From: UBA8389 sp942493385
Lineage (GTDB): Bacteria; Bacteroidota; Bacteroidia; Bacteroidales; UBA1402
DNA length: 64,000 nt
Direction of reading: 5' to 3'
Assembly: GCA_942493385.1 (NCBI GenBank)
Contig: OW818699.1
Span: 3,596,001 to 3,660,000, forward strand
Shown: piece after piece, positions 45,324-52,999 of the stretch
Layout of the letters: each line of letters begins with the position of its first letter
Position numbering within the stretch: the stretch's first letter is position 1
Notes under the pieces: generated by a model
The model's input: the letters and a program-made list of their open reading frames with translations, nothing else
Database searches by the model: none
What the model was told of the DNA's origin: nothing
Position numbers and translations under genes: made by a program

Positions 45324-46505
45324 TTAGTATAAGAAGCCGAAAAGCCACAATGGGATGACGTTGTCACGTCCCAAGTTGAGCTTGTCCATAGCGTACCAAT
45401 AGGCAGGATTGTTTTTCCCGTTGAGCTTTCCCGTGCAAATTTGGAAAAGTTCGGTTCCGTTCAGGGTAAATTGTGCACTTTTTCGGCCCGTGTTCACCTT
45501 GTTGTCCCGATGAAGGGTGTTGTAGAAGAAGGTTTCGCAAAGAGCTTGCTGGTCAACTTTAAGTTTGTCCTGCAACACATACATCAAATTGGTGTTGTGC
45601 AGGTAAATCTTGGAGGGCTTCTTCGGATAGGCTTCACCAACAGGGTACAAGGTATCGATGAGTCTGGCGTCCTTAAGGTACTTGATGTAGTTCATCACGG
45701 TCGCTCTGGAAATCTCGATATCGGTGCTCAATTGGCTGATGTTCGGCGTGCATGGCGCGTCCACTCCGATGAGGTACAGCAGTTTACGGATTTTCGAAAG
45801 GTACTTGAGGTCGATTTGTTTGATGAGCAGGATATCCACCTCTATCATCATGTTCATGGTTTTAAGCAAGTTTTCCGAGAAATTGCGCTTCTCCAGATAA
45901 AATGGATAAAAACCATGGTGAATGTAATCCTGAAAATAATCGAGTGGACTGACCTTGGAGAGGATTTCTTCGGCAATCTGTTGGTGGTTTTCCAGGATTT
46001 CGTCGAGTGTATAAACCGGAAAATCAGTGCCGGCAATGAGGTTCAGGAACTCCCGAAAAGAGAATCCACGGAGGTTGTACGACTTCACAATATCCACCAA
46101 ATCGGGATTTTCTTCTTTGAGGCGCATGACAGAAGAACCTGAAAAGATAACGTGAAGGTCGGGGCATGAGTCGTATATTGCTCGCAGGTTTCTGGACCAA
46201 TTCGGGTCTTTGAAAACCTGGTCGATGATGAGGGTCTTGCCACCACGTTGGGAGAATTCCCTCGCAAAATCGACGATATTGTGCTGTGTGAAATAGAAAT
46301 GGTTCAGGTTGATGTACAAACAGGAGCGGTCTGTGCCGAATTTCTCTCTGGCGTACTCGAGCAGAAAGGTGGTCTTGCCAACTCCGCGGCTGCCCTTAAT
46401 GCCTATGAGTCGGTCTTTCCAGTCGATTTCGTCCATCAACTGCCGCCGAACATGTGTGTGTACATGTTCCACCAGATATTTGTGGGTGCGGTAGAACCTT
46501 TCCAT
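45324..46505 (-). CDS. AAA ATPase of the DUF4143-associated family with altered catalytic residues
   Basis: 393 residues from the ATG at 46505; a TTG-initiated extension to 46532 would overlap the -7 box and is not preferred. The Walker A motif is intact (GSRGVGKT, 38-45). The Walker B segment reads LIIDQVFKDPNW, so the usual catalytic Glu is Gln96. FSGSSVMRL is the sensor strand. The C-terminal part ends with the family signature IPLWLFGFLY. The acidic positions of its nuclease-like core, normally Asp and Glu in relatives as I remember them, read AQFTLNG (Gln345) and LFQICTGK (Gln355). It may therefore bind ATP and a partner without normal hydrolysis or cleavage. The cellular role of this family is not established. 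It is divergent from a second, intact-looking ATPase gene. Confidence 0.82.
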   Translation of the reverse strand: MERFYRTHKYLVEHVHTHVRRQLMDEIDWKDRLIGIKGSRGVGKTTFLLEYAREKFGTDRSCLYINLNHFYFTQHNIVDFAREFSQRGGKTLIIDQVFKDPNWSRNLRAIYDSCPDLHVIFSGSSVMRLKEENPDLVDIVKSYNLRGFSFREFLNLIAGTDFPVYTLDEILENHQQIAEEILSKVSPLDYFQDYIHHGFYPFYLEKRNFSENLLKTMNMMIEVDILLIKQIDLKYLSKIRKLLYLIGVDAPCTPNISQLSTDIEISRATVMNYIKYLKDARLIDTLYPVGEAYPKKPSKIYLHNTNLMYVLQDKLKVDQQALCETFFYNTLHRDNKVNTGRKSAQFTLNGTELFQICTGKLNGKNNPAYWYAMDKLNLGRDNVIPLWLFGFLY

Positions 46506-46529
46506 TGCCAAATGTATTTTTGGGAAACG

Positions 46530-46562
46530 CAAAGATAGAAAAAATATTCTGTATTTTGCAAA
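46530..46562 (-). promoter_or_regulatory. Candidate promoter of the minus-strand ATPase gene
   Basis: The minus strand has TATCTTTG (46537-46530), an exact -7 match, and TTTG (46562-46559) as the -33 box, with 21 bp between. The start codon at 46505 is 24 bp beyond the -7 box. Confidence 0.6.
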
Positions 46563-46615
46563 GTGTAGATAGCAAAATGAGGTTTTTTACACTATTAAAA
46601 CACGATTGCGTTTTA

Positions 46616-46698
46616 TGTTTGGATTTATTACAAAAAATCATTCATTATTGTTTGGTTCTATTACATTTATTTTGGATTTAATGTTTGGATTTGTTACA
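46616..46698 (+). repeat. Three direct repeats at exact 33-bp spacing
   Basis: TGTTTGGATTTATTACA (46616-46632), TGTTTGGTTCTATTACA (46649-46665) and TGTTTGGATTTGTTACA (46682-46698) start exactly 33 bp apart and are separated by unrelated 16-bp spacers. A weaker version (10 of 17 bases) may lie one more step upstream at 46583. The last copy contains the -33 box of the plus-strand ATPase promoter. Confidence 0.8.
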
Positions 46699-46714
46699 AT
46701 TTGGCGTATATTTG
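46684..46714 (+). promoter_or_regulatory. Promoter of the plus-strand ATPase gene
   Basis: TTTG (46684-46687) and TATATTTG (46707-46714) match the Bacteroidetes -33 and -7 boxes with 19 bp between them. The ATG at 46733 lies 18 bp after the -7 box. The -33 box is part of the third 33-bp-phased repeat, so a protein bound to the repeats would touch RNA polymerase. Confidence 0.7.
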
Positions 46715-46732
46715 CCCAATAAAACCAAAATC

Positions 46733-48085
46733 ATGTTTCAAAGAAAATCGTTGGATGGGCTCAGAGACTGGAGTTTAAAAGCCAAACACAAGCCATTGAT
46801 CATCCGTGGAGCCCGACAAGTAGGAAAGACTACCTTGATCAACGAATTCAGCAAGGAATTTGACACCTTTTTGTCACTTAATTTGGACAAAAAGGACGAA
46901 AAGGCCTTGTTTGAAAAAGAGGATTCCGCCGAACAGATCCTGATGACCATTTTCCTGCTTAAGAACAAAATTCGAGTGAAGGGCAGGACGTTGCTTTTTA
47001 TCGATGAAATACAAAACTCACCCAAGGCAGTGGCAATGCTTCGCTATTTTTACGAAGAAATCCCCGATTTATATGTGATAGCCGCGGGCTCACTTCTTGA
47101 AAGTCTCATCGGTAACCAAATTTCTTTTCCGGTGGGACGGGTGGAATACATGGCGTTGCGACCCTGTTCGTTCTTGGAGTTTCTGGATGCAATGGGCGAA
47201 AAGGCGCTCAAGCAAGCATTGGAATCGGCATCCATACCTGCCGCATTGCACAATAAGACAATGCGCTTGTTCAACGAGTTCGTGCTGGTCGGAGGAATGC
47301 CCGAGGCGGTAGCTTCGTACGCTGAAAATAAAGATATCGTGGTACTCAACTCCATTTACGAAACGCTATTGACTGGTTATCGGGACGATGCAGAGAAATA
47401 CGCACCGGGGAATGCCAACCTGCATGTATTGCGATACATTTTGACACAAGGTTGGTCGCAAGCCGGGGAGCGAATACGTTTTGAAAAGTTCGCTTCCTCC
47501 AATTATCGTTCCCGTGAAATGGGGGAAGCTTTTCGGACATTAGAGAAAGCGATGCTGCTTGAACTGGTATATCCGGCAACCGACTCGAACCTACCCATCC
47601 AACCCGATTGCAAAAAAGCGCCCAAACTGTACTGGTTGGACACGGGTTTGGTAAACTACGTTTCCAATTTTCAAAAAGAGCTGTTTCAATTGAAAGACAT
47701 CAGCGATGCCTGGAAAGGAAAAATAGCGGAACACATTGTTGGTCAAGAGCTTTTGTCATCCAACCCACTGGTTTCGGCCAAGCGTTATTTTTGGGTGCGG
47801 GAGGCAAAAAATGCACAGTCCGAGTTGGACTTCCTCCATTACTTTGATGGGCACATCCTACCGGTCGAAGTCAAGTCAGGATACAACTCGAAATTGAAGT
47901 CCTTGCATTGGTTTATGGATACTTCTTCCGAAAACATGGCTCTAAGGTTCTGGGGCCAACCCTTTTCCACGGACATCGTAAAGACGCCCTCCGGTAAACA
48001 GTTCAGACTCTACAACCTTCCGTTTTACTATGCGGGAGTTTTGGATGCGTTTCTCAAAAAAGCAGATTTCAGCGACTCTTTTTGA
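46733..48085 (+). CDS. AAA ATPase with DUF4143 nuclease-like C-terminal domain
   Basis: 450 residues from the ATG at 46733 (MFQRKSLDGLRDW); a TTG extension to 46685 would run through the promoter. Walker A is GARQVGKT (26-33), Walker B is LLFIDEIQNSP (Asp91, Glu92) and the sensor strand is VIAAGSLLESL. The C-terminal DUF4143 domain has DTGLVNYV and a PD-(D/E)XK-like pattern SELDFL...PVEVKSG (Asp366, Glu379, Lys381). Such proteins are widespread in Bacteroidetes, often in several copies, and their function is unknown. It is transcribed away from a related but degenerate ATPase. The last 17 bp overlap the 3' end of topB on the other strand. Confidence 0.88.
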   Translation: MFQRKSLDGLRDWSLKAKHKPLIIRGARQVGKTTLINEFSKEFDTFLSLNLDKKDEKALFEKEDSAEQILMTIFLLKNKIRVKGRTLLFIDEIQNSPKAVAMLRYFYEEIPDLYVIAAGSLLESLIGNQISFPVGRVEYMALRPCSFLEFLDAMGEKALKQALESASIPAALHNKTMRLFNEFVLVGGMPEAVASYAENKDIVVLNSIYETLLTGYRDDAEKYAPGNANLHVLRYILTQGWSQAGERIRFEKFASSNYRSREMGEAFRTLEKAMLLELVYPATDSNLPIQPDCKKAPKLYWLDTGLVNYVSNFQKELFQLKDISDAWKGKIAEHIVGQELLSSNPLVSAKRYFWVREAKNAQSELDFLHYFDGHILPVEVKSGYNSKLKSLHWFMDTSSENMALRFWGQPFSTDIVKTPSGKQFRLYNLPFYYAGVLDAFLKKADFSDSF

Positions 48086-49841
48086 CATTACGAACCACCT
48101 CGGTGACCATCGACTTCAATTCTTCCAAAAAAAGTCCGGAGTCGTATTCCTTGCGTTCGATCTGTCGGAGTTTCTTTTCCCATAAGCCAGTGAGTTCGGC
48201 CGATTTGAGCAGCTCCTCGCTGATGTGACCAATCAAATCGATTCCTGTCGAAGTGGCTATCAGATTCTTGCGTTCCTTTCGGATGTAATTTCGTTTGAAA
48301 AGAGTCTCGATGATGTTGGCTCGGGTGGAAGGACGGCCGATGCCATTTTCTTTTAACGCATCCCTTAAATCCTCATTATCAACCAGTTTACCAGCGGTTT
48401 CCATAGCACGCAGCAACGTAGCTTCGGTAAAAGGCTTTGGCGGCTGCGTTTGTTTTTCTGCCAAGTCTGGTACATGCGGACCGGATTCGCCTTTTACAAA
48501 AAGCGGCAAGGTACGCTCCTCATCCTGAGGTTTTTCCTCATCCTCCGAAGACGTTTCCTTCTCGAAAACCACCCGCCAGCCCGGTTCCAGAATCTGCTTG
48601 CCAGTCACTTTGAATGGTATGTCGCTGACGTCGCCCATCACGGTGGTGGTCGAGAATTTGCAGTCCGGATAAAAAGCAGCGATAAATCGCCTAGTCACCA
48701 TATCGTAAACCTTTCGTTCTTCAGCGGTCAAATTCATCGGCTGAACCCCGGTCGGGATGATGGCGTGGTGGTCGGTCACTTTGCTATTGTCGAACACCTT
48801 TTTGGTCTTGGGAATCTTGAGGGCCAACACCGGTGCAGTCAAAGCAGCATATTCCTTCAAGCCTTTCAATGTCGGTTCCACTTTTGGATAAATGTCATCG
48901 CTCAAAAACGTCGTATCCACGCGCGGATAGGTGGTGAGCTTCTTTTCATAAAGCGATTGAATCAGCTTGAGCGTTTCGTCGGCAGAAAACGCGAATTTCT
49001 TGTTGCATTCCACCTGCAAGCTCGTTAGATCAAACAATCTTGGCGGCGCTTCCGTGCCTTTTTTTGCAGTAGAATCGGTTATCACGAACGGTGCATCTGA
49101 AACTTTCTGCAAGAAATCCTCCCCTTCTTCCTTGGTGGTGAATCTTCCTTTGGTGGCCGAAAACGTGGTGTCGCGGTATACCGTTTTAAGTTCCCAGTAC
49201 GTTTGCGGAACGAAGTTCTCGATTTCCAGCTGGCGGTTCACGATCAAAGCCAAGGTTGGCGTCTGAACCCGGCCGATGGAAAGAACCTGACCTTTGGGTG
49301 CGTACTTGACAGTATAAAGCCTGGTCGCGTTCATGCCCAGCAACCAGTCACCGATAGCCCTTAGCATTCCGGCTTCGTAAAGCGACTTGTAATCTTCCTG
49401 TGGTTTTAAATGGTTGAAACCTTCTTTGATGGCTTCCGAAGTCAAAGACGAAATCCACAACCGTTTCACCGGGCAATGGACGCCGGCTTTTTGCATGACC
49501 CAACGCTGAATGAGCTCACCCTCCTGACCAGCATCTCCGCAATTGATGACTTCGTCCGCTTGCGACATCAGTTTCTCAATCACCGCAAACTGCTTTTTAT
49601 AACCGTCGTTCTCAATCAGTTTGATACCGAAACGCGGCGGAATCATGGGTAGGAAATTCAAGTTCCACGACTTCCATTCCGAGGCATATTCGTGTGGTTC
49701 TTTGAGTGTGCAAAGATGGCCGAAGGTCCAGGTTACTTGGTAGCCGTTTCCTTCCAGATAGCCCTCCTTTTTAGCGTTCGCGCCAAGGATGGCAGCGATT
49801 TCACGGGCGACACTGGGTTTTTCGGCGATGCAGACTTTCAT
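48069..49841 (-). CDS. topB: DNA topoisomerase III
   Basis: 590 residues from the ATG at 49841 (MKVCIAEKPSVAREIA). It is a type IA enzyme that passes single strands and decatenates DNA. The TOPRIM domain has the N-terminal AEKPS Glu and CGDAGQEGELIQRWV. The active-site tyrosine is in KLTTYPRVDTTFLS (Tyr305). Helicase-like and gate segments such as ENGIGRPSTRANIIETL and the LIGRV-type RVQTPTLALIVNRQ are typical. It ends with basic residues and has no zinc-finger tail. The length suits a chromosomal TopB, but copies on conjugative elements are similar; no mobilisation gene is nearby. It converges on the DUF4143 ATPase with a 17-bp 3' overlap. Confidence 0.95.
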   Translation of the reverse strand: MKVCIAEKPSVAREIAAILGANAKKEGYLEGNGYQVTWTFGHLCTLKEPHEYASEWKSWNLNFLPMIPPRFGIKLIENDGYKKQFAVIEKLMSQADEVINCGDAGQEGELIQRWVMQKAGVHCPVKRLWISSLTSEAIKEGFNHLKPQEDYKSLYEAGMLRAIGDWLLGMNATRLYTVKYAPKGQVLSIGRVQTPTLALIVNRQLEIENFVPQTYWELKTVYRDTTFSATKGRFTTKEEGEDFLQKVSDAPFVITDSTAKKGTEAPPRLFDLTSLQVECNKKFAFSADETLKLIQSLYEKKLTTYPRVDTTFLSDDIYPKVEPTLKGLKEYAALTAPVLALKIPKTKKVFDNSKVTDHHAIIPTGVQPMNLTAEERKVYDMVTRRFIAAFYPDCKFSTTTVMGDVSDIPFKVTGKQILEPGWRVVFEKETSSEDEEKPQDEERTLPLFVKGESGPHVPDLAEKQTQPPKPFTEATLLRAMETAGKLVDNEDLRDALKENGIGRPSTRANIIETLFKRNYIRKERKNLIATSTGIDLIGHISEELLKSAELTGLWEKKLRQIERKEYDSGLFLEELKSMVTEVVRNVKKSR

Positions 49842-49857
49842 ATTCAAAATTGAACGA

Positions 49858-49890
49858 CAAAGATAGCCCGCGATTCGTTATAAAACCAAA
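49858..49890 (-). promoter_or_regulatory. Promoter of topB
   Basis: The minus strand has TTTG (49890-49887), 21 bp, then TATCTTTG (49865-49858), both exact consensus boxes, ending 16 bp before the topB start codon. Confidence 0.65.
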
Positions 49891-49911
49891 AAACTTAAAA
49901 AAATGATACGT

Positions 49912-49949
49912 GTTTGAAGTCAGATTTCAAACGTTTCGTAGTCAAATTT
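49912..49949 (+). promoter_or_regulatory. Candidate operator upstream of the GH28-GH43 operon
   Basis: A 7-bp dyad, GTTTGAA-N7-TTCAAAC (49912-49932), overlaps a direct repeat. GTTTGAAGTCAGATTT (49912-49927) recurs as GTTTCGTAGTCAAATTT (49933-49949), offset 21-22 bp, two helical turns. It ends 4 bp before the -7 box, over the -33 position, which suits an AraC-type activator such as an HTCS protein. Confidence 0.45.
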
Positions 49950-49953
49950 ATTT

Positions 49954-49961
49954 TACATTTG
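49954..49961 (+). promoter_or_regulatory. Candidate -7 element of the GH28-GH43 operon
   Basis: TACATTTG matches TAnnTTTG exactly, 30 bp before the GH28 start codon. No TTTG box lies at -33; the candidate operator occupies that position. Confidence 0.55.
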
Positions 49962-49991
49962 CAGTATTGACCCTCCTACAAAACACCTTAT

Positions 49992-51407
49992 ATGAAAACC
50001 ACCCGTAACGTACTCGTACTACTTTTCTTTTATCTCGTGACTTTCAGCACCTACGCCCAGATGCAGAAACCTGAATGGGTTAAAGAAGTGGGCGCAAAAA
50101 CCAAACCGAGCAAATCCAAACTATTCATTGCCAATGAATTCGGCGCCATTAACGACAGCACGAAACTCAGCACCAAAGCCATCCAAGCTGCCATCGACGA
50201 TTGTTCGGCTAAGGGCGGCGGCATAGTGACTTTGCTACCTGGCCGTTACCTCATCGGTTCCATTTTCCTAAAAAAAGGGGTCGATTTCCACTTGGACAAA
50301 GGTGTCGTTTTGCTTGGCAGTCCCAACTTAAAAGATTACCCTGAGATAGACACGCGTGTGGCCGGCGTCGAAATGAAATGGCCAGCCGCGCTCATCAACG
50401 TCATTGATCAGGAGAACGTTGCCATTTCCGGCGAAGGCCTCATTGACGCTCAGGGCAAACCCTTTTGGGACAGCTACTGGATCCTACGTACCGACTACAC
50501 TCCCAAGGGACTGCGGTGGATCGTCGATTACGACTGCAAACGACCCCGATGCGTTTTGGTGCAGAACTCCAAAAACATCACGGTTTCCGAAGTCACCATT
50601 CAGCGTTCCGGATTCTGGACGGTTCAGGTGTTATACTCATCTTTTATTACAGTGGACAAAGTCACGATCCGCAACAATGTTGGTGGCCATGGACCCAGTA
50701 CAGACGGCATCGACATAGACTCTTCCACCAAGATACTGGTCGAAAACTGCGATATCGACTGCAACGACGACAATTTCTGCCTCAAGGCTGGTCGCGATGC
50801 TGACGGTTTGCGCGTGAACCGCCCTTGTGAATTTGTGGTCATCCGCAACTGCGTGGCCGGTGCCGGTGGTGGCCTCATCACCTGCGGAAGCGAAACATCC
50901 GGTGGCATCCGCAACATCTGGGTGGACAACCTCACTGCCAAAGGCACCTCCGTGGGTTTCCGCGTGAAATCGGCTTTGAACCGGGGCGGTGTTGTCGAAA
51001 ACATCTACATCAACAACCTCACAATGACCAATGTGGCTGTTCCCATCGAAGTCACTACGAACTGGAACCCTTCCTACAGCTACTCCGAACTGCCTAAAGG
51101 GTACCATCTGGACAGCATCCCGGTGCATTGGAAAAAAATGCTGGAAAAGGTTCCTGCAGTTCAAGGCATACCTGTTTTCAAGAACATCTTCGTGAACAAC
51201 TTGGTCGCTACCGGTGCACGCCGTGCCATCAGTGTTTCCGGCATGCCTGAATCCATTGTGGACGGCTTCTACCTCAACAATGTCGCCATAGAAGCGCGTT
51301 CGGCCGGGAGCATCAATTTCAGCAAAGGTTGGCGCTTTAAAAATGTGGCGCTTACGGCTCCTGATAGTTTGAAAGTGACGAATTGCACGGACATGCAGTT
51401 AAAATAA
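49992..51407 (+). CDS. GH28 family enzyme, polygalacturonase/rhamnogalacturonan-type
   Basis: 471 residues with a signal peptide (VLVLLFFYLVTFSTYAQ). The beta-helix carries the GH28 acidic residues in STDGIDIDSS and CNDDNFCLKAGRDADG, and VKS in place of the usual RIK (GFRVKSALNRGG). The third motif reads GAGGGLITCGSE, so the His of the classic GHG motif is Ala. This pattern differs from the GH28 at 17.8-19.2 kb and suggests a distinct subgroup acting on another linkage, for example in rhamnogalacturonan (inference). The NWNPSYSYSELPKGYH segment near residue 360 is extra compared with short polygalacturonases. It is the first gene of a two-gene operon; a GH43 starts 2 bp after its stop. Confidence 0.9.
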   Translation: MKTTRNVLVLLFFYLVTFSTYAQMQKPEWVKEVGAKTKPSKSKLFIANEFGAINDSTKLSTKAIQAAIDDCSAKGGGIVTLLPGRYLIGSIFLKKGVDFHLDKGVVLLGSPNLKDYPEIDTRVAGVEMKWPAALINVIDQENVAISGEGLIDAQGKPFWDSYWILRTDYTPKGLRWIVDYDCKRPRCVLVQNSKNITVSEVTIQRSGFWTVQVLYSSFITVDKVTIRNNVGGHGPSTDGIDIDSSTKILVENCDIDCNDDNFCLKAGRDADGLRVNRPCEFVVIRNCVAGAGGGLITCGSETSGGIRNIWVDNLTAKGTSVGFRVKSALNRGGVVENIYINNLTMTNVAVPIEVTTNWNPSYSYSELPKGYHLDSIPVHWKKMLEKVPAVQGIPVFKNIFVNNLVATGARRAISVSGMPESIVDGFYLNNVAIEARSAGSINFSKGWRFKNVALTAPDSLKVTNCTDMQLK

Positions 51408-51409
51408 CG

Positions 51410-52999
51410 ATGAAACAGGCACTGCTCGTTCTCTTTTTATGCACAAACATTTTTCTCCAAGCCCAATTTTCGGAGAAATGGGGTGATCAAGGTGACGGTA
51501 CCTATTGCAATCCAGTATTGCCAGGCGACTTCAGCGACATTGATGCCATACGTGTGGGGAACGATTTTTACGCCATCTCGTCCACGTTTCAGTATTCGCC
51601 AGGAGTGGCGGTGTTGCATTCCAAAGATTTGGTGAATTGGGAAATCCTCAGCCATGTGGTCAACGATGTCAACACCATTTCCCCCGAAATGAATTGGGAT
51701 AGGATGAACCGATACGGCACAGGCGTTTGGGCAGGCTCCATCCGCTATTACAAAAACAAATACTGGGTTTATTTCGGAACGCCTGACGAAGGGTTTTTCA
51801 TGAGTTCAGCCACGAATCCTGCAGGGCCCTGGGAACCCTTACATTGCATCATGCCGGCGAAAGGTTGGGACGATTGCTGCAGTTTCCTCGACGACGACGG
51901 CCAACTGTATTTTATCGCCACCAACTTTGCTCTTGATCCAACAAACGGGAAAAAATACAACATTCACCTTTTTAAAATGACCCCGGACGGGAAGCAATTA
52001 TTGGCTGAAACCGATACCATCATCCACCAATCCAATGGAAGCGAAGCTAATAAACTCTACAAAATCAATGGGTTGTACTACCATTATTTCAGCGAAGTAA
52101 AAAGGGAAGGACGCGTCATCATGATGGGTCGTTCTAAAAGTTTGAAAGGGCCCTGGCAAATCAGACAACTAAACCACGTTGATAAGGTTTTGGATCGTGA
52201 ACCCAACCAAGGCGGCTTGATCGAACTCGAAAACGGAAAATGGTGGTTTTTCACGCACCATGGCAGCGGTGGAAGTTTTGAAGGGCGTACCGCCAGCTTG
52301 TTACCGGTCACCTGGATGGAAGGTTGGCCAATTATTGGAAAACCAGATGCAGACAGCATCGGGAATATGGTTTGGCAGGGTGCTAAACCAATAGTTGGCA
52401 CCGCAAAAATCAAGCTGAAAACCGACGACGATTTTTCCACATCTACGTTGGCTGCCCAATGGGAATGGAATTACCAACCACGTGCCGACAAATGGTCGCT
52501 CACCGAACGCAAAGGATTTCTACGCCTTCATGCATTTCAACCCATTCGCCCTCAAGATACGAAGCAGATCATTATGAGAGTAGGTAACACCCTGACCCAG
52601 CGCTCTATGCGGACTCCCAACAACGATGTCACCATCAAAATGGATATCTCCCAGATGGCCGACGGCCAATTTGCCGGCCTCACCCACTTTTCCACCAAGT
52701 CCAACAGCCTTTTCGGCATCAAACAAAAGGACAGCGAGCGCAGTCTTGTTCTAGAAATCAACGGCAAGGACAGCACGATTACCTTGGAAAAAGGCAAAAC
52801 CATTTATCTTCGATCCACTTGGAATATCGATGGAATCGGACTATACGCATACAGTCACAACAATAAAACCTATATTACGATAGGTCCCACCCATCAATTC
52901 ACTTGGGGCAGCTACCGTGGGGATAGAGTGGGCATCTTCAATTACAATGTGTTGGGTGACAAGGGATTTGTAGATTTAGATTGGTTCACGTATCACTAG
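51410..52999 (+). CDS. GH43 family glycosidase, second copy
   Basis: 529 residues from the ATG at 51410, 2 bp past the GH28 stop. An ATG at 51383 lies inside GH28 and would spoil the signal peptide (MKQALLVLFLCTNIFLQAQ). The propeller has the base Asp in GDFSDIDAIRVG, a middle Asp in KGWDDCCSFLDDDGQ and the acid Glu in NGSEANKLYKI. The C-terminal sandwich starts about residue 335 (DDFSTSTLAAQWEWNYQP) and ends VDLDWFTYH, as in the other GH43. It probably removes arabinose or xylose from pectin side chains in the periplasm. The last 24 bp overlap the 3' end of the convergent GH106 gene. Confidence 0.92.
   Translation: MKQALLVLFLCTNIFLQAQFSEKWGDQGDGTYCNPVLPGDFSDIDAIRVGNDFYAISSTFQYSPGVAVLHSKDLVNWEILSHVVNDVNTISPEMNWDRMNRYGTGVWAGSIRYYKNKYWVYFGTPDEGFFMSSATNPAGPWEPLHCIMPAKGWDDCCSFLDDDGQLYFIATNFALDPTNGKKYNIHLFKMTPDGKQLLAETDTIIHQSNGSEANKLYKINGLYYHYFSEVKREGRVIMMGRSKSLKGPWQIRQLNHVDKVLDREPNQGGLIELENGKWWFFTHHGSGGSFEGRTASLLPVTWMEGWPIIGKPDADSIGNMVWQGAKPIVGTAKIKLKTDDDFSTSTLAAQWEWNYQPRADKWSLTERKGFLRLHAFQPIRPQDTKQIIMRVGNTLTQRSMRTPNNDVTIKMDISQMADGQFAGLTHFSTKSNSLFGIKQKDSERSLVLEINGKDSTITLEKGKTIYLRSTWNIDGIGLYAYSHNNKTYITIGPTHQFTWGSYRGDRVGIFNYNVLGDKGFVDLDWFTYH

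Noticed and set aside
46583..46714. Possible short CRISPR array
   Set aside because: There are only three AT-rich 17-bp repeats with mismatches and 16-bp spacers, and no cas gene is nearby. The last repeat contains a promoter box, so a regulatory array fits better.
46506..46732. TTG-initiated N-terminal extensions of the two divergent ATPases (to 46532 and from 46685)
   Set aside because: Both extensions run through exact promoter boxes, and the internal ATG codons give normal family N-termini.
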